Below are positions 17,111-25,399 of a stretch of 64,000 bases of DNA, piece after piece. Position 1 is the stretch's first letter. The number at the start of each line of letters is the position of its first letter. Below the pieces are notes generated by a model, which did not search any database, was not told where the DNA came from, and worked only from the letters and a program-made list of their open reading frames with translations. The DNA comes from Saliphagus infecundisoli (GTDB taxonomy: Archaea; Halobacteriota; Halobacteria; Halobacteriales; Natrialbaceae), in contig NZ_JAIWHV010000002.1 in NCBI RefSeq assembly GCF_020177375.1, positions 1 through 64,000 of the forward strand, read 5' to 3'. The translations under genes and the position numbers were made by a program.

Positions 17111-18787
17111 GTGCAATACGGGGAGTTGACGGCGGTGTACGACCGTCTCGAGGCGACCGCCTCCACCCTCGAGAAGACCGAGATCCTGGCGGAGACGTTC
17201 GCCGACGCGGGCGACCTGCTCCCGGAGCTTTCCCTGCTCGCTCGAGGACGGCTGTTCGCCGCCTGGGAGCCCGACGAACTCGGCGTCTCCTCGTCGCTGA
17301 CCGTCGAGGCGATCGCGACGGCCAGCGGTCTCCCCGACGAGCGCATCGAGGAGTGGTGGCGCGAGGAGGGCGATCTCGGCGATGCGGCTGCGCTGGCTGT
17401 CGAGAACCGGGTCCAAGCCACGCTCGTCTCCGACAGCCTCGACGTTCGCGAGGTCTACGAAACCCTCCGCGGGCTGGCCGACCACGAGGGCGCGGGGAGC
17501 CAGGACCGCCGCGTCGGCGAGATCGCGGGGCTGCTCGGCGACAGTGACCCCGACGAGGCCCGCTATATCGTCCGGACCACCGTCGGCGCGATGCGTCTCG
17601 GCGTGGGCGAAGGAACGATCCGGGACGCGCTCGCGGCGGCCTTTCTCGATGGCGAAGAGGACGCGGCCAGGGCGGTCGAACGCGCCTACGAGGTCACGAA
17701 CGACTTCCGGACGGTGAGCGAGACGGCCCGCGAGGCGGGTCGGGAGGGACTCGGCGAACTCGAGATCGAACTGTTTCGCCCGATCAAGGCGATGCTCGCG
17801 AGGAAGGCCGACGGCCTCGAGGACGCCCTCGGCGGTACCGAACGCCCCGTGGTCGAGTACAAGTACGACGGAATGCGAACGAAGATCCACGTCCGAGAGG
17901 GGGAGGTCCGGCTGTTCACCCGCCGTCTGGAGGACGTCACCGCCCAGTTTCCCGACGTCGTCGGTGCCGTCGAGAAGGAAGTCGGCAGCGACCGCGCGAT
18001 CATCGAAGCGGAGGTCGTCGGCTACGATAACGGAACGCCGATCCCCTTCCAGGAGTTCTCGAAGCGCATCAAGCGCAAGGAGGAGATCACGGAACTCGCC
18101 GAGCGGTATCCGGTGACGGTCCACGCCTTCGACCTCCTCTACGACGACGGCTCGCTTCTGGAATCACCCCTCGTCGAGCGTCTCGACCGCCTCACCGAGG
18201 TGCTCGAGCCGGAGGGAACCGTCCGGCGGGCCGAGAACGTCCGACCCGACTCCCTCGAGGCGGCGAAGACGTTCTACGAGGACGCGCTCGCGGCGGGCCA
18301 GGAGGGAGTTGTCGTCAAGAACCCCGAGGCGCCCTACCGGCCCGGATCACGAGTGGGATACATGCGGAAGGTCAAGCCGACGATGGAGCGCCTCGATCTC
18401 GTCGTCGTCGGCGCGAAGTGGAGCGAGGGAAGAAAGAGCGACTGGCTCGGCCGGCTTCGGCTCGCGTGTTTCGACGACGAGCGCGGGGAACTCCGCGAGG
18501 TCGGGCGGCTGTTCTCGGGGCTGACCGACGACGAACTCCGCGAGATCACCGCCAAGCTCGAACCCCTAGTCGAGTCCGCAGAGGGCCGAGCCGTGACCGT
18601 CCGCCCGGAGGTCGTCATCGAGGTCGAGTACGAGGAGATCCAGGCCTCCGAAACGTACGATTCGGGCTACGCGCTCAGATTTCCCCGCTTTTCGGGGTTT
18701 CGTGAGGACCTCGGGCCCGAGGACGCCGACGGCTTCGAGCGCGTCCGGGAACTCTACGACGACCAGCATCGGACGGAGGGAGCGTAG
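17111..18787 (+). CDS. lig: ATP-dependent DNA ligase
   Basis: The 558-residue protein (GTG start at 17111) has the archaeal ligase order: an N-terminal DNA-binding domain (about 1-215), an adenylation domain with the KYDGMR nucleotidyl-lysine motif (Lys near 251), and a C-terminal OB domain with the KVKPTMERLDLVVVGA region. It seals nicks in replication and repair, forming an enzyme-AMP intermediate. The start was taken at the GTG before QYGELTAVYDRLE because homologues begin there; an upstream in-frame start would add 16 unusual residues. The stop is followed directly by the ATG of a beta-CASP nuclease, suggesting one operon. Confidence 0.92.
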   Translation: MQYGELTAVYDRLEATASTLEKTEILAETFADAGDLLPELSLLARGRLFAAWEPDELGVSSSLTVEAIATASGLPDERIEEWWREEGDLGDAAALAVENRVQATLVSDSLDVREVYETLRGLADHEGAGSQDRRVGEIAGLLGDSDPDEARYIVRTTVGAMRLGVGEGTIRDALAAAFLDGEEDAARAVERAYEVTNDFRTVSETAREAGREGLGELEIELFRPIKAMLARKADGLEDALGGTERPVVEYKYDGMRTKIHVREGEVRLFTRRLEDVTAQFPDVVGAVEKEVGSDRAIIEAEVVGYDNGTPIPFQEFSKRIKRKEEITELAERYPVTVHAFDLLYDDGSLLESPLVERLDRLTEVLEPEGTVRRAENVRPDSLEAAKTFYEDALAAGQEGVVVKNPEAPYRPGSRVGYMRKVKPTMERLDLVVVGAKWSEGRKSDWLGRLRLACFDDERGELREVGRLFSGLTDDELREITAKLEPLVESAEGRAVTVRPEVVIEVEYEEIQASETYDSGYALRFPRFSGFREDLGPEDADGFERVRELYDDQHRTEGA

Positions 18788-19795
18788 ATGGTCCGGGACG
18801 GCGCGGTCAGCCTGCGGGACGGGATCCGAATCGAGCTCTCGGATGGGAAGACGGTCGTCGCCGACGCGACCGAGCCCGCGGGCGACGTCGCCGTCCTGAG
18901 CCACGCCCACGGCGATCACCTCTACTCGCAGGCTCCGAGTGAGGTGATCTGCTCGGAACTCACCGCGCGGCTCGCGGCCGCCCGCCGACGGGACGAGGGG
19001 AAACTCGTCCGGGGGAGCCACCCGACGATCGAGCAGGTGCCCGCGGGCCACGTCCCCGGCTCCTCGGCGACGATAATCGAGGACGAGGGGACGACCTACC
19101 TCTACACCGGGGATTTCTCGCCCCGGGAGCGGTTCGGGCTGGCGGGGTTCGACGCCGAGGCCGTCGCGGCCGACTACGACGTGGACGTCCTCGTTACGGA
19201 GACGACCTACGGGACGCCCGACTACGTCTTCGACGCCCAGCGCGAACTCGAAAGGCGGATCGTCGGCTGGCTCGACGACCAAGACGGCCCCGTCGTACTC
19301 TTCGGCTACACGCTCGGGCGCGCCCAGGAGATCGAACGCCTCGTCGCCCGCTCGGAGCGCGAGCGGCTGTTCGTCACGGAGGCGATCGAGCGACTGAACG
19401 GGGTGATCGCGGAGGCGTGGGGGACCGACTTCGGCGCCCGTCGCTACCGCCGCGAGACGGCCCTGAATCCCGAGGACGCGCTCGTCCTTCCCGCCCAGAC
19501 GAACAAGCTCTCGTTCGTCGATCGGATCGTCGAGGCCACCGGGGCCGTGACCGCGGGCTTCTCCGGGTGGGCGATCGAGGAGTCGTTTCTGTATCGAGGC
19601 GGGTACGACGAGACGTTCGTGCTCTCGGATCACGCCGACTTCTCGGAACTCGTCGCGACCGTCGAGACGCTGAATCCACGGCAGGTATACACCACCCACG
19701 GCTTCGCAGACGCGTTCGCGACGCACGTCGAGACGGAGCTGGGGATCGAGGCCCGATCGCTGAAGGAAAACCAAACGTCGCTCGGCGAGTTCTGA
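18788..19795 (+). CDS. Metallo-beta-lactamase/beta-CASP family nuclease, ligase-linked
   Basis: The 335-residue protein has the metal-binding HAHGDH motif at residues 39-44, a later His in AGHVPGS, Asp in GDFSPRE and HADF near 278. The arrangement is the beta-lactamase fold with a beta-CASP insert, as in SNM1/Artemis-type DNA nucleases and RNA 3'-processing factors. Direct head-to-tail linkage with DNA ligase favours a DNA end-processing role, which is an inference from context. It lacks KH domains, unlike archaeal CPSF, so it is not the RNA-cleavage factor. Confidence 0.85.
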   Translation: MVRDGAVSLRDGIRIELSDGKTVVADATEPAGDVAVLSHAHGDHLYSQAPSEVICSELTARLAAARRRDEGKLVRGSHPTIEQVPAGHVPGSSATIIEDEGTTYLYTGDFSPRERFGLAGFDAEAVAADYDVDVLVTETTYGTPDYVFDAQRELERRIVGWLDDQDGPVVLFGYTLGRAQEIERLVARSERERLFVTEAIERLNGVIAEAWGTDFGARRYRRETALNPEDALVLPAQTNKLSFVDRIVEATGAVTAGFSGWAIEESFLYRGGYDETFVLSDHADFSELVATVETLNPRQVYTTHGFADAFATHVETELGIEARSLKENQTSLGEF

Positions 19796-19883
19796 CGGCG
19801 GATGACCGGTCCGGTAATGTGATGATACTGTCGTGGGAACCGACGGAAACGAGCAGTTACCGGCGCGACACGTCTGACGTAGG

Positions 19884-19889
19884 CTTAAG
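19884..19889 (+). promoter_or_regulatory. CTTAAG box upstream of arvABC
   Basis: The box ggcttaagtg lies 57 bp before the arvA ATG and is the best TATA-like element in the 150-bp gap. It implies a leader of about 30 nt before arvA. Confidence 0.4.
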
Positions 19890-19945
19890 TGAGTCGGGGA
19901 TAGTGCTACGCGCAGCCACCTAACGGTGCGTGGAGGATCTAAAGG

Positions 19946-20584
19946 ATGGGATTGCTTACAGGACTCAGGGACAGCCTCTCTCGCGTTACGGACCGCCTGT
20001 TCTCCGAGCAGGAGCCAAAGCGGATCGGTATCTACGGCCCGCCGAACGCCGGGAAGACGACGCTCGCCAACCGCATCGCCCGCGACTGGACCGGCGACGC
20101 CGTCGGCGCCGAGAGCCACATTCCGCACGAAACCCGCCGGGCCCGCCGGAAGGAGGACGTCGAGATCGAACGCGACGGGAAGACGGTGTCGATCGACATC
20201 GTCGACACCCCCGGCGTGACGACGAAGGTGGACTACGAGGAGTTCACCGACGAGATGGACAAAGACGACGCCGTCCGGCGCTCCCGGGAGGCCACTGAGG
20301 GCGTCGCGGAGGCGATGCACTGGCTCCGCGAGGACGTCGACGGCGTCATCTACGTTCTCGACAGCGCCGAGGACCCGATCACCCAAGTGAACACGATGCT
20401 GATCGGGATCATCGAATCCCGGGATCTGCCCGTCCTGATCTTCGCGAACAAGATCGACTTAGAAGAGTCGAGCGTCAAGCGCATCGAGGACGCGTTCCCC
20501 CAACACGAGACGGTGCCGCTGTCGGCCAAAGAGGGCGAGAACATGGACGAGGTCTACGAGCAGATCGCGGAGTACTTCGGGTGA
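19946..20584 (+). CDS. arvA: ArvA (OapA), small GTPase for extracellular vesicle formation
   Basis: The 212-residue Era/Obg-like GTPase has a G1 motif GPPNAGKTT (31-39), G3 DTPG, G4 NKID and G5 SAKEG, all intact. The order GTPase, DUF2073 protein, zinc-ribbon protein identifies the archaeal vesiculation cluster ArvABC, also known as origin-associated OapABC. In Haloferax the GTPase is required to make extracellular vesicles. There is no membrane helix, so it acts on the membrane peripherally. The three genes are spaced 1-4 nt apart, a tight operon. Confidence 0.9.
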   Translation: MGLLTGLRDSLSRVTDRLFSEQEPKRIGIYGPPNAGKTTLANRIARDWTGDAVGAESHIPHETRRARRKEDVEIERDGKTVSIDIVDTPGVTTKVDYEEFTDEMDKDDAVRRSREATEGVAEAMHWLREDVDGVIYVLDSAEDPITQVNTMLIGIIESRDLPVLIFANKIDLEESSVKRIEDAFPQHETVPLSAKEGENMDEVYEQIAEYFG

Positions 20585-20588
20585 TCAG

Positions 20589-20978
20589 ATGCCGGAAGCC
20601 ACAACCGACGGCGGCGACGGGGTCCAGATCGACCTGATCAGCGGCCAGCGCATGGAGGGGAAGACGAGCATGGAGAAGGTGCGGATGATCCTCGACGGCG
20701 TCCACGAGGGCAACATCGTCATCCTAGAGGAGGGGTTGACCCCCGACGAGGAGAGCAAGCTGATCGAGGTGACGATGACCGAGATCAACCCCGAGGAGTT
20801 CAACGGGATCGAGATCGAGACCTACCCGCGGCCGAGTTCGGACAGCCCCTCGTTTTTCGGTCGGCTGATGGGCAAGGACGGCCCCGACACGAAACTGACC
20901 GTGATCGGGCCGGCCGACCGGATCGAGACGCTCCACAAGGACGAGACGCTCATCAGCGCGCTCGTCTCCCGGGACTGA
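20589..20978 (+). CDS. arvB: ArvB (OapB), DUF2073 protein
   Basis: The 129-residue protein has the DUF2073 pattern: VQIDLISGQRMEGKTSMEKV at its start, MTEINPEEFNGIEIETYPR in the middle and LTVIGPADRIETLHKDE near the end. It is the conserved middle partner of the ArvABC vesicle system. Its biochemical role is not known, and it contains no NTPase motif. It lies 4 nt after arvA and is followed at 1 nt by arvC, so translational coupling is likely. Confidence 0.88.
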   Translation: MPEATTDGGDGVQIDLISGQRMEGKTSMEKVRMILDGVHEGNIVILEEGLTPDEESKLIEVTMTEINPEEFNGIEIETYPRPSSDSPSFFGRLMGKDGPDTKLTVIGPADRIETLHKDETLISALVSRD

Positions 20979-20979
20979 G

Positions 20980-21798
20980 ATGCCCCACCAGTGTACGAAC
21001 TGCGGCCGCCGGTTTCCCGACGGGTCCAAGGAGATGCTCTCGGGCTGTCCGGACTGTGGAGGCAACCGCTTCCAGTTCACCCCCGACGCCGACGGCGAGG
21101 AAGCCGACGCGGGAACCGAGGGCGACAGCGGGGCGACCGGCGAGGGGGCCGATACCGGAGCCGACGACCCCGCCGGCGACGAGGCGGTCGGCGAGAAGTC
21201 CGGAACCGTCTCGCGGGCGGCCGCGACCGTCCGCGACTGGATGTCCGAGTCGGGGGCGGGTAAGCCGGACCCGAACGACGGAGCGGACGCCGAGCCGGAC
21301 CGACCGACCGAAACCGAGGCCGCCGAGACCGACGACAGGGACCCGTTCGCGGAGTGGCCCGAGACGGCGCGTCCGCCCGAGGACCGGAGCGAGGAGGCCG
21401 ACGACGCCGAGAGCGCGAACGCCGACCGCGAGGTCGAGGCCGACTGGCCGGACCCGCCCGGCGAGGACAGCGCCCAGGCCGACGCCCGGCGGACCGTCGT
21501 CGGGCCCGACGAGCTCCCCGAGGATGCAGAGTCGGCGACCCCGCCGGACGACCGCACGGAGGACCGGCCCGACCACGGTCGGGTCGTCAGCGAACCTGAG
21601 GACGATGACCAGCCCTCGGTGGACGAACTACGAAACGAGCTGAACGAGCAGTTCGAGAGCATCAAGATCGTCGAACCCGGCCAGTACGAGCTCAACCTGA
21701 TGGAGCTCTATGACCGCGAGGAACACATCGTCTCGCTCCAGGAGGACGGCCGGTACGTGATCGACGTCCCCGACTCCTGGGTCGACGCCGACGAGTAG
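20980..21798 (+). CDS. arvC: ArvC (OapC), zinc-ribbon protein with conserved C-terminus
   Basis: The 272-residue protein starts with a four-cysteine zinc ribbon (C5, C8, C23, C26 in CTNC and CPDC). A long acidic, disordered linker (about 35-205) leads to a conserved C-terminal block of ~55 residues ending in QYELNLMELY and YVIDVPDSW. It completes the ArvABC vesicle-forming cluster. The linker length varies among haloarchaea. It may bridge partners, but its job is not established. Confidence 0.87.
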   Translation: MPHQCTNCGRRFPDGSKEMLSGCPDCGGNRFQFTPDADGEEADAGTEGDSGATGEGADTGADDPAGDEAVGEKSGTVSRAAATVRDWMSESGAGKPDPNDGADAEPDRPTETEAAETDDRDPFAEWPETARPPEDRSEEADDAESANADREVEADWPDPPGEDSAQADARRTVVGPDELPEDAESATPPDDRTEDRPDHGRVVSEPEDDDQPSVDELRNELNEQFESIKIVEPGQYELNLMELYDREEHIVSLQEDGRYVIDVPDSWVDADE

Positions 21799-22020
21799 CG
21801 GGGCGTCCCCGCCCGCGAACCCCGCCCCACAGCACCACCCCCGTTTCTTCTCCTGTAGATCGTTCTTCAACGGCCGTTTCGAGGTTTCTCGTGCGTGGAT
21901 CGTTTGCATACGAAACGGTGGTGTGTCACGAGGAAGGAGCTCCCTCCGCGCGGTCGCCGCGGACCGCCGCCACGGGCGTCGAAGGATGGATTTATGCGAG
22001 CCCGAAGATAGGTCCCGGGC

Positions 22021-22110
22021 ATGAGCACCGCGACAAAGATCGTCCTCGCGACGGTTCTCGCTTCTGCACTGCTGTCGATCCTGCTGGTCGTCCAGATGGT
22101 CTTCGGCTGA
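22021..22110 (+). CDS. 29-residue single-helix membrane micropeptide
   Basis: This short frame encodes a 29-residue peptide made of a short polar start and one hydrophobic helix. A TTTATG box about 30 bp upstream fits a leaderless transcript starting at its ATG. Its TGA overlaps the ATG of the next gene (TGATG), so translation of the longer protein is probably coupled to it. Small size limits certainty, but promoter spacing and coupling both support it. Confidence 0.6.
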   Translation: MSTATKIVLATVLASALLSILLVVQMVFG

Positions 22111-22892
22111 TGTTCACGCCCCGGGAGCTCACCCCGGCCATCGAGGCCGTCCGGACCGAACACGCCCCCGAGACCGTCGTCCTCGACTGCGATCGAGACT
22201 TCGAGACGCTGCCGGCGGCTCGGGCGGAGGAACTCGGGCTCTTCGTCGACGGACTCGAGCCCGCGAGCCATCCCGACGACTGGCTCCCCGAGGACGCCCC
22301 CGAACTCCTCGTCCGGTACGCGGGCGAGGCGTTCACGGTCGGGCTGCCCGGCGACGGCAGCGTCGCCTGGACCCGACAGACGACGCCCCCTGCAGTGATC
22401 GTCAAGGCCCGGGTCGAGGGGACTCCCGAACCGTTCCTCGAGTTCCTGCTCGCGGAGGCCATAGTCGAGGTCGGTCTCGAGATCCCCGAGGCCTTCCTCG
22501 GGTTCTTCGGGGAGGAGTACCGCGCTCTGGATCGGGCGACGCCGCTCGATCCCGCGGGAACCTACCAGCTCGCCGCCGCGCTGTACGACGGCTGGCAGGG
22601 GCTGTTGACCCGGCCCGTCTTCGCCGGGTGGGAGACGGGCGACCACCCCGAACTCGGCGCGGCCTGGGCCGACGCGGGAAGCCGGCTCGAAGGACGAGTC
22701 GCGGGACTCCCCGGGGCAGTTGCCCGCGGCGAGACCGAGTTTCCGGAGGCGACCGAACTCGCCTGCGGGGCGATCAAACACGGCCTGGAGCTGCCGGCGC
22801 CGTTCGCGGCGCTGGACACCGCGGCCTACCGCGAACACGGCGCCTCCTACGCGGTACGGTGGGCGGAAAAGACGTTCGACGCTCTGGAGTAG
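22110..22892 (+). CDS. Conserved haloarchaeal protein, function unknown
   Basis: The 260-residue acidic protein has no membrane helix or recognisable catalytic motif. The N-terminal ~120 residues alternate short strands and helices, and the C-terminal half is helical (DGWQGLLTRPVFAGW, then a repeat of GxELPAPFAALDTAAYREHG type). The ATG at 22110 overlaps the stop of the 29-residue membrane peptide, and the longer upstream frame would ignore the promoter. The pairing with a membrane micropeptide hints at a membrane-associated role. Confidence 0.7.
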   Translation: MFTPRELTPAIEAVRTEHAPETVVLDCDRDFETLPAARAEELGLFVDGLEPASHPDDWLPEDAPELLVRYAGEAFTVGLPGDGSVAWTRQTTPPAVIVKARVEGTPEPFLEFLLAEAIVEVGLEIPEAFLGFFGEEYRALDRATPLDPAGTYQLAAALYDGWQGLLTRPVFAGWETGDHPELGAAWADAGSRLEGRVAGLPGAVARGETEFPEATELACGAIKHGLELPAPFAALDTAAYREHGASYAVRWAEKTFDALE

Positions 22893-23225
22893 CTACTCCT
22901 CGGTTTCGCTGCCGTCCTCGGCGACCCGCTCGAGGACGATCCGCTCGTCGAACCCGCCCCGTCGCTCCCGTTTCTCGCGTCTGAGCTCCGCGAGGCGCTC
23001 GGGGTCGATCCCCTCGAACGCGCGGATCGCCTCGACGACCGCGAGCACGTCGGCGAGCTCCTCGGGGTCGCCGCTCTCTTCGAACTCCGTCGCCTCCTCG
23101 ACTACCTTCTCGCGGAGCCGGCGGTCGTACTCGTCGTCATCGGCGCGGTGCGTGATCGGGGTCTCGCCGTCGGCCTCGATGATTTCGGGGATCCGGTCGC
23201 GAACGAGCTTGTCGTAGCGGGTCAC
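22893..23225 (-). CDS. MazG-like nucleotide pyrophosphohydrolase (phosphoribosyl-ATP pyrophosphohydrolase-like)
   Basis: The 110-residue protein begins TRYDKLVRDRIPEII and has VVEEATEFEES and EELADVLAVVEAI, the paired acidic helices that bind Mg2+ in the all-alpha NTP pyrophosphohydrolase superfamily. It is more like the house-cleaning (COG4997) branch than true HisE; a real hisE is at 46661. It starts with GTG, 4 nt after the stop of the upstream gene, so the two are likely co-transcribed. Confidence 0.8.
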   Translation of the reverse strand: MTRYDKLVRDRIPEIIEADGETPITHRADDDEYDRRLREKVVEEATEFEESGDPEELADVLAVVEAIRAFEGIDPERLAELRREKRERRGGFDERIVLERVAEDGSETEE

Positions 23226-23229
23226 GCCT

Positions 23230-23808
23230 CTAGAACTCGACGGTCGTCGCCCCGTCCTCCGCGAGGTCGATGACGCCGTCGAAGCGGTCGCGAAACTGTG
23301 CGACGACGTCGTCGTCGTGGACCTCCTCCGAGAGGTGAAAGAGCCCGATGGCGTCGTGGGCCGCGAGTTCCTCCATGATCCGCTCGACGGCCTCCAGGGC
23401 GGCGTCATCGCCGGCGTAGTAGGCGAGTTCGGTCACCGAGTCGAAGCTGACCCGGAGCTTCCCGTCGTGGTCGTCGAGGAAGCCGGCGACCTGTTCGACG
23501 ATGCCGTCGACGTCGTCGGGCGCAGCGACGTAGTGGACGTTCTCGCCCGACCGGCGCGAGTAGCCCCGCTCGATGCTCAGCGTGTCGAGGATGTCGGCTT
23601 TCGCCTCGTCGACGTCGTAGTGTTCGAGCTTCTGTTTGACCTCCCGGGCGGTGGTCCGGGTCGAGATCACGAGGAAGTGGTCGGTGTCGGCCTTCAGGAA
23701 CTCGGTGTCGATGCGGTCGGTTTCGCCCGTGCTCGGATGGAGGAGGAGGATCCCCGTCCCCCCGGGGACCGTCTCCGGCGTGTCGTCGATCTCGAGGGCG
23801 TACTCCAT
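23230..23808 (-). CDS. RecA/KaiC-fold-like haloarchaeal protein lacking a Walker A motif
   Basis: The ~192-residue protein has a central alternating alpha/beta fold with ILLLHPSTGETDRI where a Walker A would be expected, FLVISTRTTAREVKQKL, and KLRVSFDSVTELAYYA. This resembles the degenerate HTR-like/KaiC relatives of haloarchaea. It has no GKT/S, so ATP hydrolysis is unlikely. The ATG at 23808 lies about 28 bp from a CTTAAG box, fitting a leaderless start. It is co-directional with the MazG-like gene. Confidence 0.65.
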   Translation of the reverse strand: MEYALEIDDTPETVPGGTGILLLHPSTGETDRIDTEFLKADTDHFLVISTRTTAREVKQKLEHYDVDEAKADILDTLSIERGYSRRSGENVHYVAAPDDVDGIVEQVAGFLDDHDGKLRVSFDSVTELAYYAGDDAALEAVERIMEELAAHDAIGLFHLSEEVHDDDVVAQFRDRFDGVIDLAEDGATTVEF

Positions 23809-23817
23809 ACTGGGCAT

Positions 23818-24140
23818 ACCGACTGCCGGGATGGACTTAAGCGTGCGGATCCCCGCCAGCCTGGGCGGCGAGCCGACGCCCTACGCGACCGAGAGCCCGG
23901 GCGATCCCCCGTCCCGATCCACACCCCCGAGACCACTGACGCTCGTGTCTCCTCGAGGCGAAGCGATCGGGGGCCCTCCCCCGAGAAACGCGGAAGGCGA
24001 CGGCCGACGACGGTCTCCGTCCCGATGCCCACGGGATGTCCGGCCTCGACCCTCCACCCGATGGTTTTAGGCCAGCCTAAAGAGTTTGTCGGTCGCGCGG
24101 AAGCGAACCGCACTTGCCCCCTCGCAACCGACGCCCGGTC
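23818..24140. other. Divergent promoter region with iron box
   Basis: There is no credible gene in this stretch. Near 23836-23841 it carries a CTTAAG promoter for the leftward gene, and near its right end the DtxR-type palindrome listed separately. The middle ~200 bp is ordinary G+C-rich sequence. Confidence 0.6.
24066..24081. promoter_or_regulatory. DtxR/IdeR-type iron-box palindrome
   Basis: The site tttaggccagcctaaa is a perfect 7+2+7 palindrome. It matches the core TTAGGnnnnCCTAA of DtxR-family metal repressors (Idr/SirR/TroR-type in haloarchaea). It sits 60 bp upstream of the methyltransferase ATG, a normal operator position. Metal response of the gene is inferred. Confidence 0.7.
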
Positions 24141-24821
24141 ATGAGCGTTCGCGAGGAGTTCGACGAGTGGGCCGCAGACGGCCGGGATCGAGGAATGGAG
24201 GAGCGCCACTGGCACACCGCCAAGGGTGCACTCGCGCGGATACCGGTCGAGTCGGGCGAGACGGTCCTCGATCTGGGGTGTGGGAGCGGCTACGCCGGCC
24301 GCGCGCTCCGGGAAACCAAGGGGGCGGGACGGGTCTACGGTATAGACGGCGCCCCGGAGATGGCCCAAAACGCCGCCTCCTACACCACGGATCCGGGAGT
24401 CGGGTACGTCGTCGGTGACTTCGAGTCCCTCCCGTTCGCGACCGACTCGATCGACCACGTCTGGAGTATGGAGGCCTTCTACTACGCCGGGGACCCCCAC
24501 CGAGCGCTGTCCGAGATTTCCCGTGTCCTCCGGCCCGGCGGCACGTTCGTCTGTGCGGTCAACTACTACGAGGAAAATCACCACTCCCACGGCTGGCAGG
24601 AGTCGATCGACGTCGAGATGACCCGCTGGAGCCGCCGGGAGTATCGCGAGGCGTTCCGGGAGGCGGGACTGTACGTCGCCTCCCAGGACAACCTCCCCGA
24701 CCGCGAGGTCGAGATTCCCGACGAAGGCGAGTTCCCGACCGACGACTTCGAGAGCCGGGAAGCGATGGTCGAACGCTACCGCGAACTCGGGACCCTGCTC
24801 ACGGTCGGCGTCGCGCCCTGA
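24141..24821 (+). CDS. Class I SAM-dependent methyltransferase, probably iron-regulated
   Basis: The 226-residue protein has motif I VLDLGCGSGYAG near 41-52, an acidic motif II (YGIDGAPEM), and VVGDFESLPFATDSIDHVWS, typical of the UbiE/COQ5-like Rossmann fold. The acceptor cannot be read from sequence. The ATG at 24141 is preceded by a palindromic DtxR-type box, so expression may depend on iron or manganese. It is not clearly in an operon; the next gene is convergent. Confidence 0.85.
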   Translation: MSVREEFDEWAADGRDRGMEERHWHTAKGALARIPVESGETVLDLGCGSGYAGRALRETKGAGRVYGIDGAPEMAQNAASYTTDPGVGYVVGDFESLPFATDSIDHVWSMEAFYYAGDPHRALSEISRVLRPGGTFVCAVNYYEENHHSHGWQESIDVEMTRWSRREYREAFREAGLYVASQDNLPDREVEIPDEGEFPTDDFESREAMVERYRELGTLLTVGVAP

Positions 24822-24854
24822 CGCCGGGACTACTCCGCGACGCGGCCGAGGAGA

Positions 24855-25361
24855 TCACTCGAGGGCCCGTCGGAACACCCGTTCCGCGACTCGCTCGCCG
24901 AACAGCTCGTCCTCGCGCTCGGCGACCGGCTCGTAGCCGCGAGCACGGTAGAACGCGATCCCGACCTCGTTGTCGGCGAGCACCCGCAGCCGGACCGCGT
25001 CGTCGCCGGCCCGACGGCGCTCGCGCTCGAAGGCGGAGAGGAGGGCGGTGCCGATCCCCTCGCCCCACAGGTCGGGATCGGCGTAAATCGCGCCGAGGAC
25101 GGCCACATCCCCCTCTCCTTCGCCGTCCGGACCGCCGCTGGCGTAGCCGACGACGTCCCCGTCCTCGGCCACCAGGTACGTGACCTCGTCGCGATCGACG
25201 AACTCCCGGACCTGATCGGGGTCGTACCATTCTTCGAGGGCGCAGTCGATCGTTTCGCCGTCGAGAATCCCGTTATAGGCGGCGTTCCAGCTCCGTTCGG
25301 CGACATGGCGGATCCCCGTGACGTCCTCCGGGGTCGCGGTGCGGATCGTGGGGTCCGTCAT
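24855..25361 (-). CDS. GNAT-family N-acetyltransferase
   Basis: The 168-residue protein has the GNAT core: IRTATPEDVTGIRHVAERSW at the N-terminus, then VAVLGAIYADPDLWGEGIGTALL with the acetyl-CoA-binding loop, and NEVGIAFYRARGY. The substrate is unknown. The ATG at 25361 was chosen since the frame upstream adds only seven residues. It is convergent with the methyltransferase and lies downstream of purO in the same direction, with a ~40-bp gap. Confidence 0.85.
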   Translation of the reverse strand: MTDPTIRTATPEDVTGIRHVAERSWNAAYNGILDGETIDCALEEWYDPDQVREFVDRDEVTYLVAEDGDVVGYASGGPDGEGEGDVAVLGAIYADPDLWGEGIGTALLSAFERERRRAGDDAVRLRVLADNEVGIAFYRARGYEPVAEREDELFGERVAERVFRRALE

Positions 25362-25399
25362 GACCGGCCGAACGCGGCCCAAGAACGTAGTTCCGACGG

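Noticed and set aside
19796-19945. Replication origin near the arv (oap, origin-associated) genes
   Set aside because: No orc1/cdc6 gene and no origin recognition box repeats are present in the gap.
18566-20386. 606-codon open frame on the minus strand
   Set aside because: It runs antisense to the ligase end, the nuclease and arvA. It has no domain and no start or promoter, and high G+C content makes long antisense frames common.
22893-23225. Second hisE
   Set aside because: The sequence fits the house-cleaning MazG-like branch with an RYDKLVRDRIPEII start, and a genuine hisE exists at 46661-46945.
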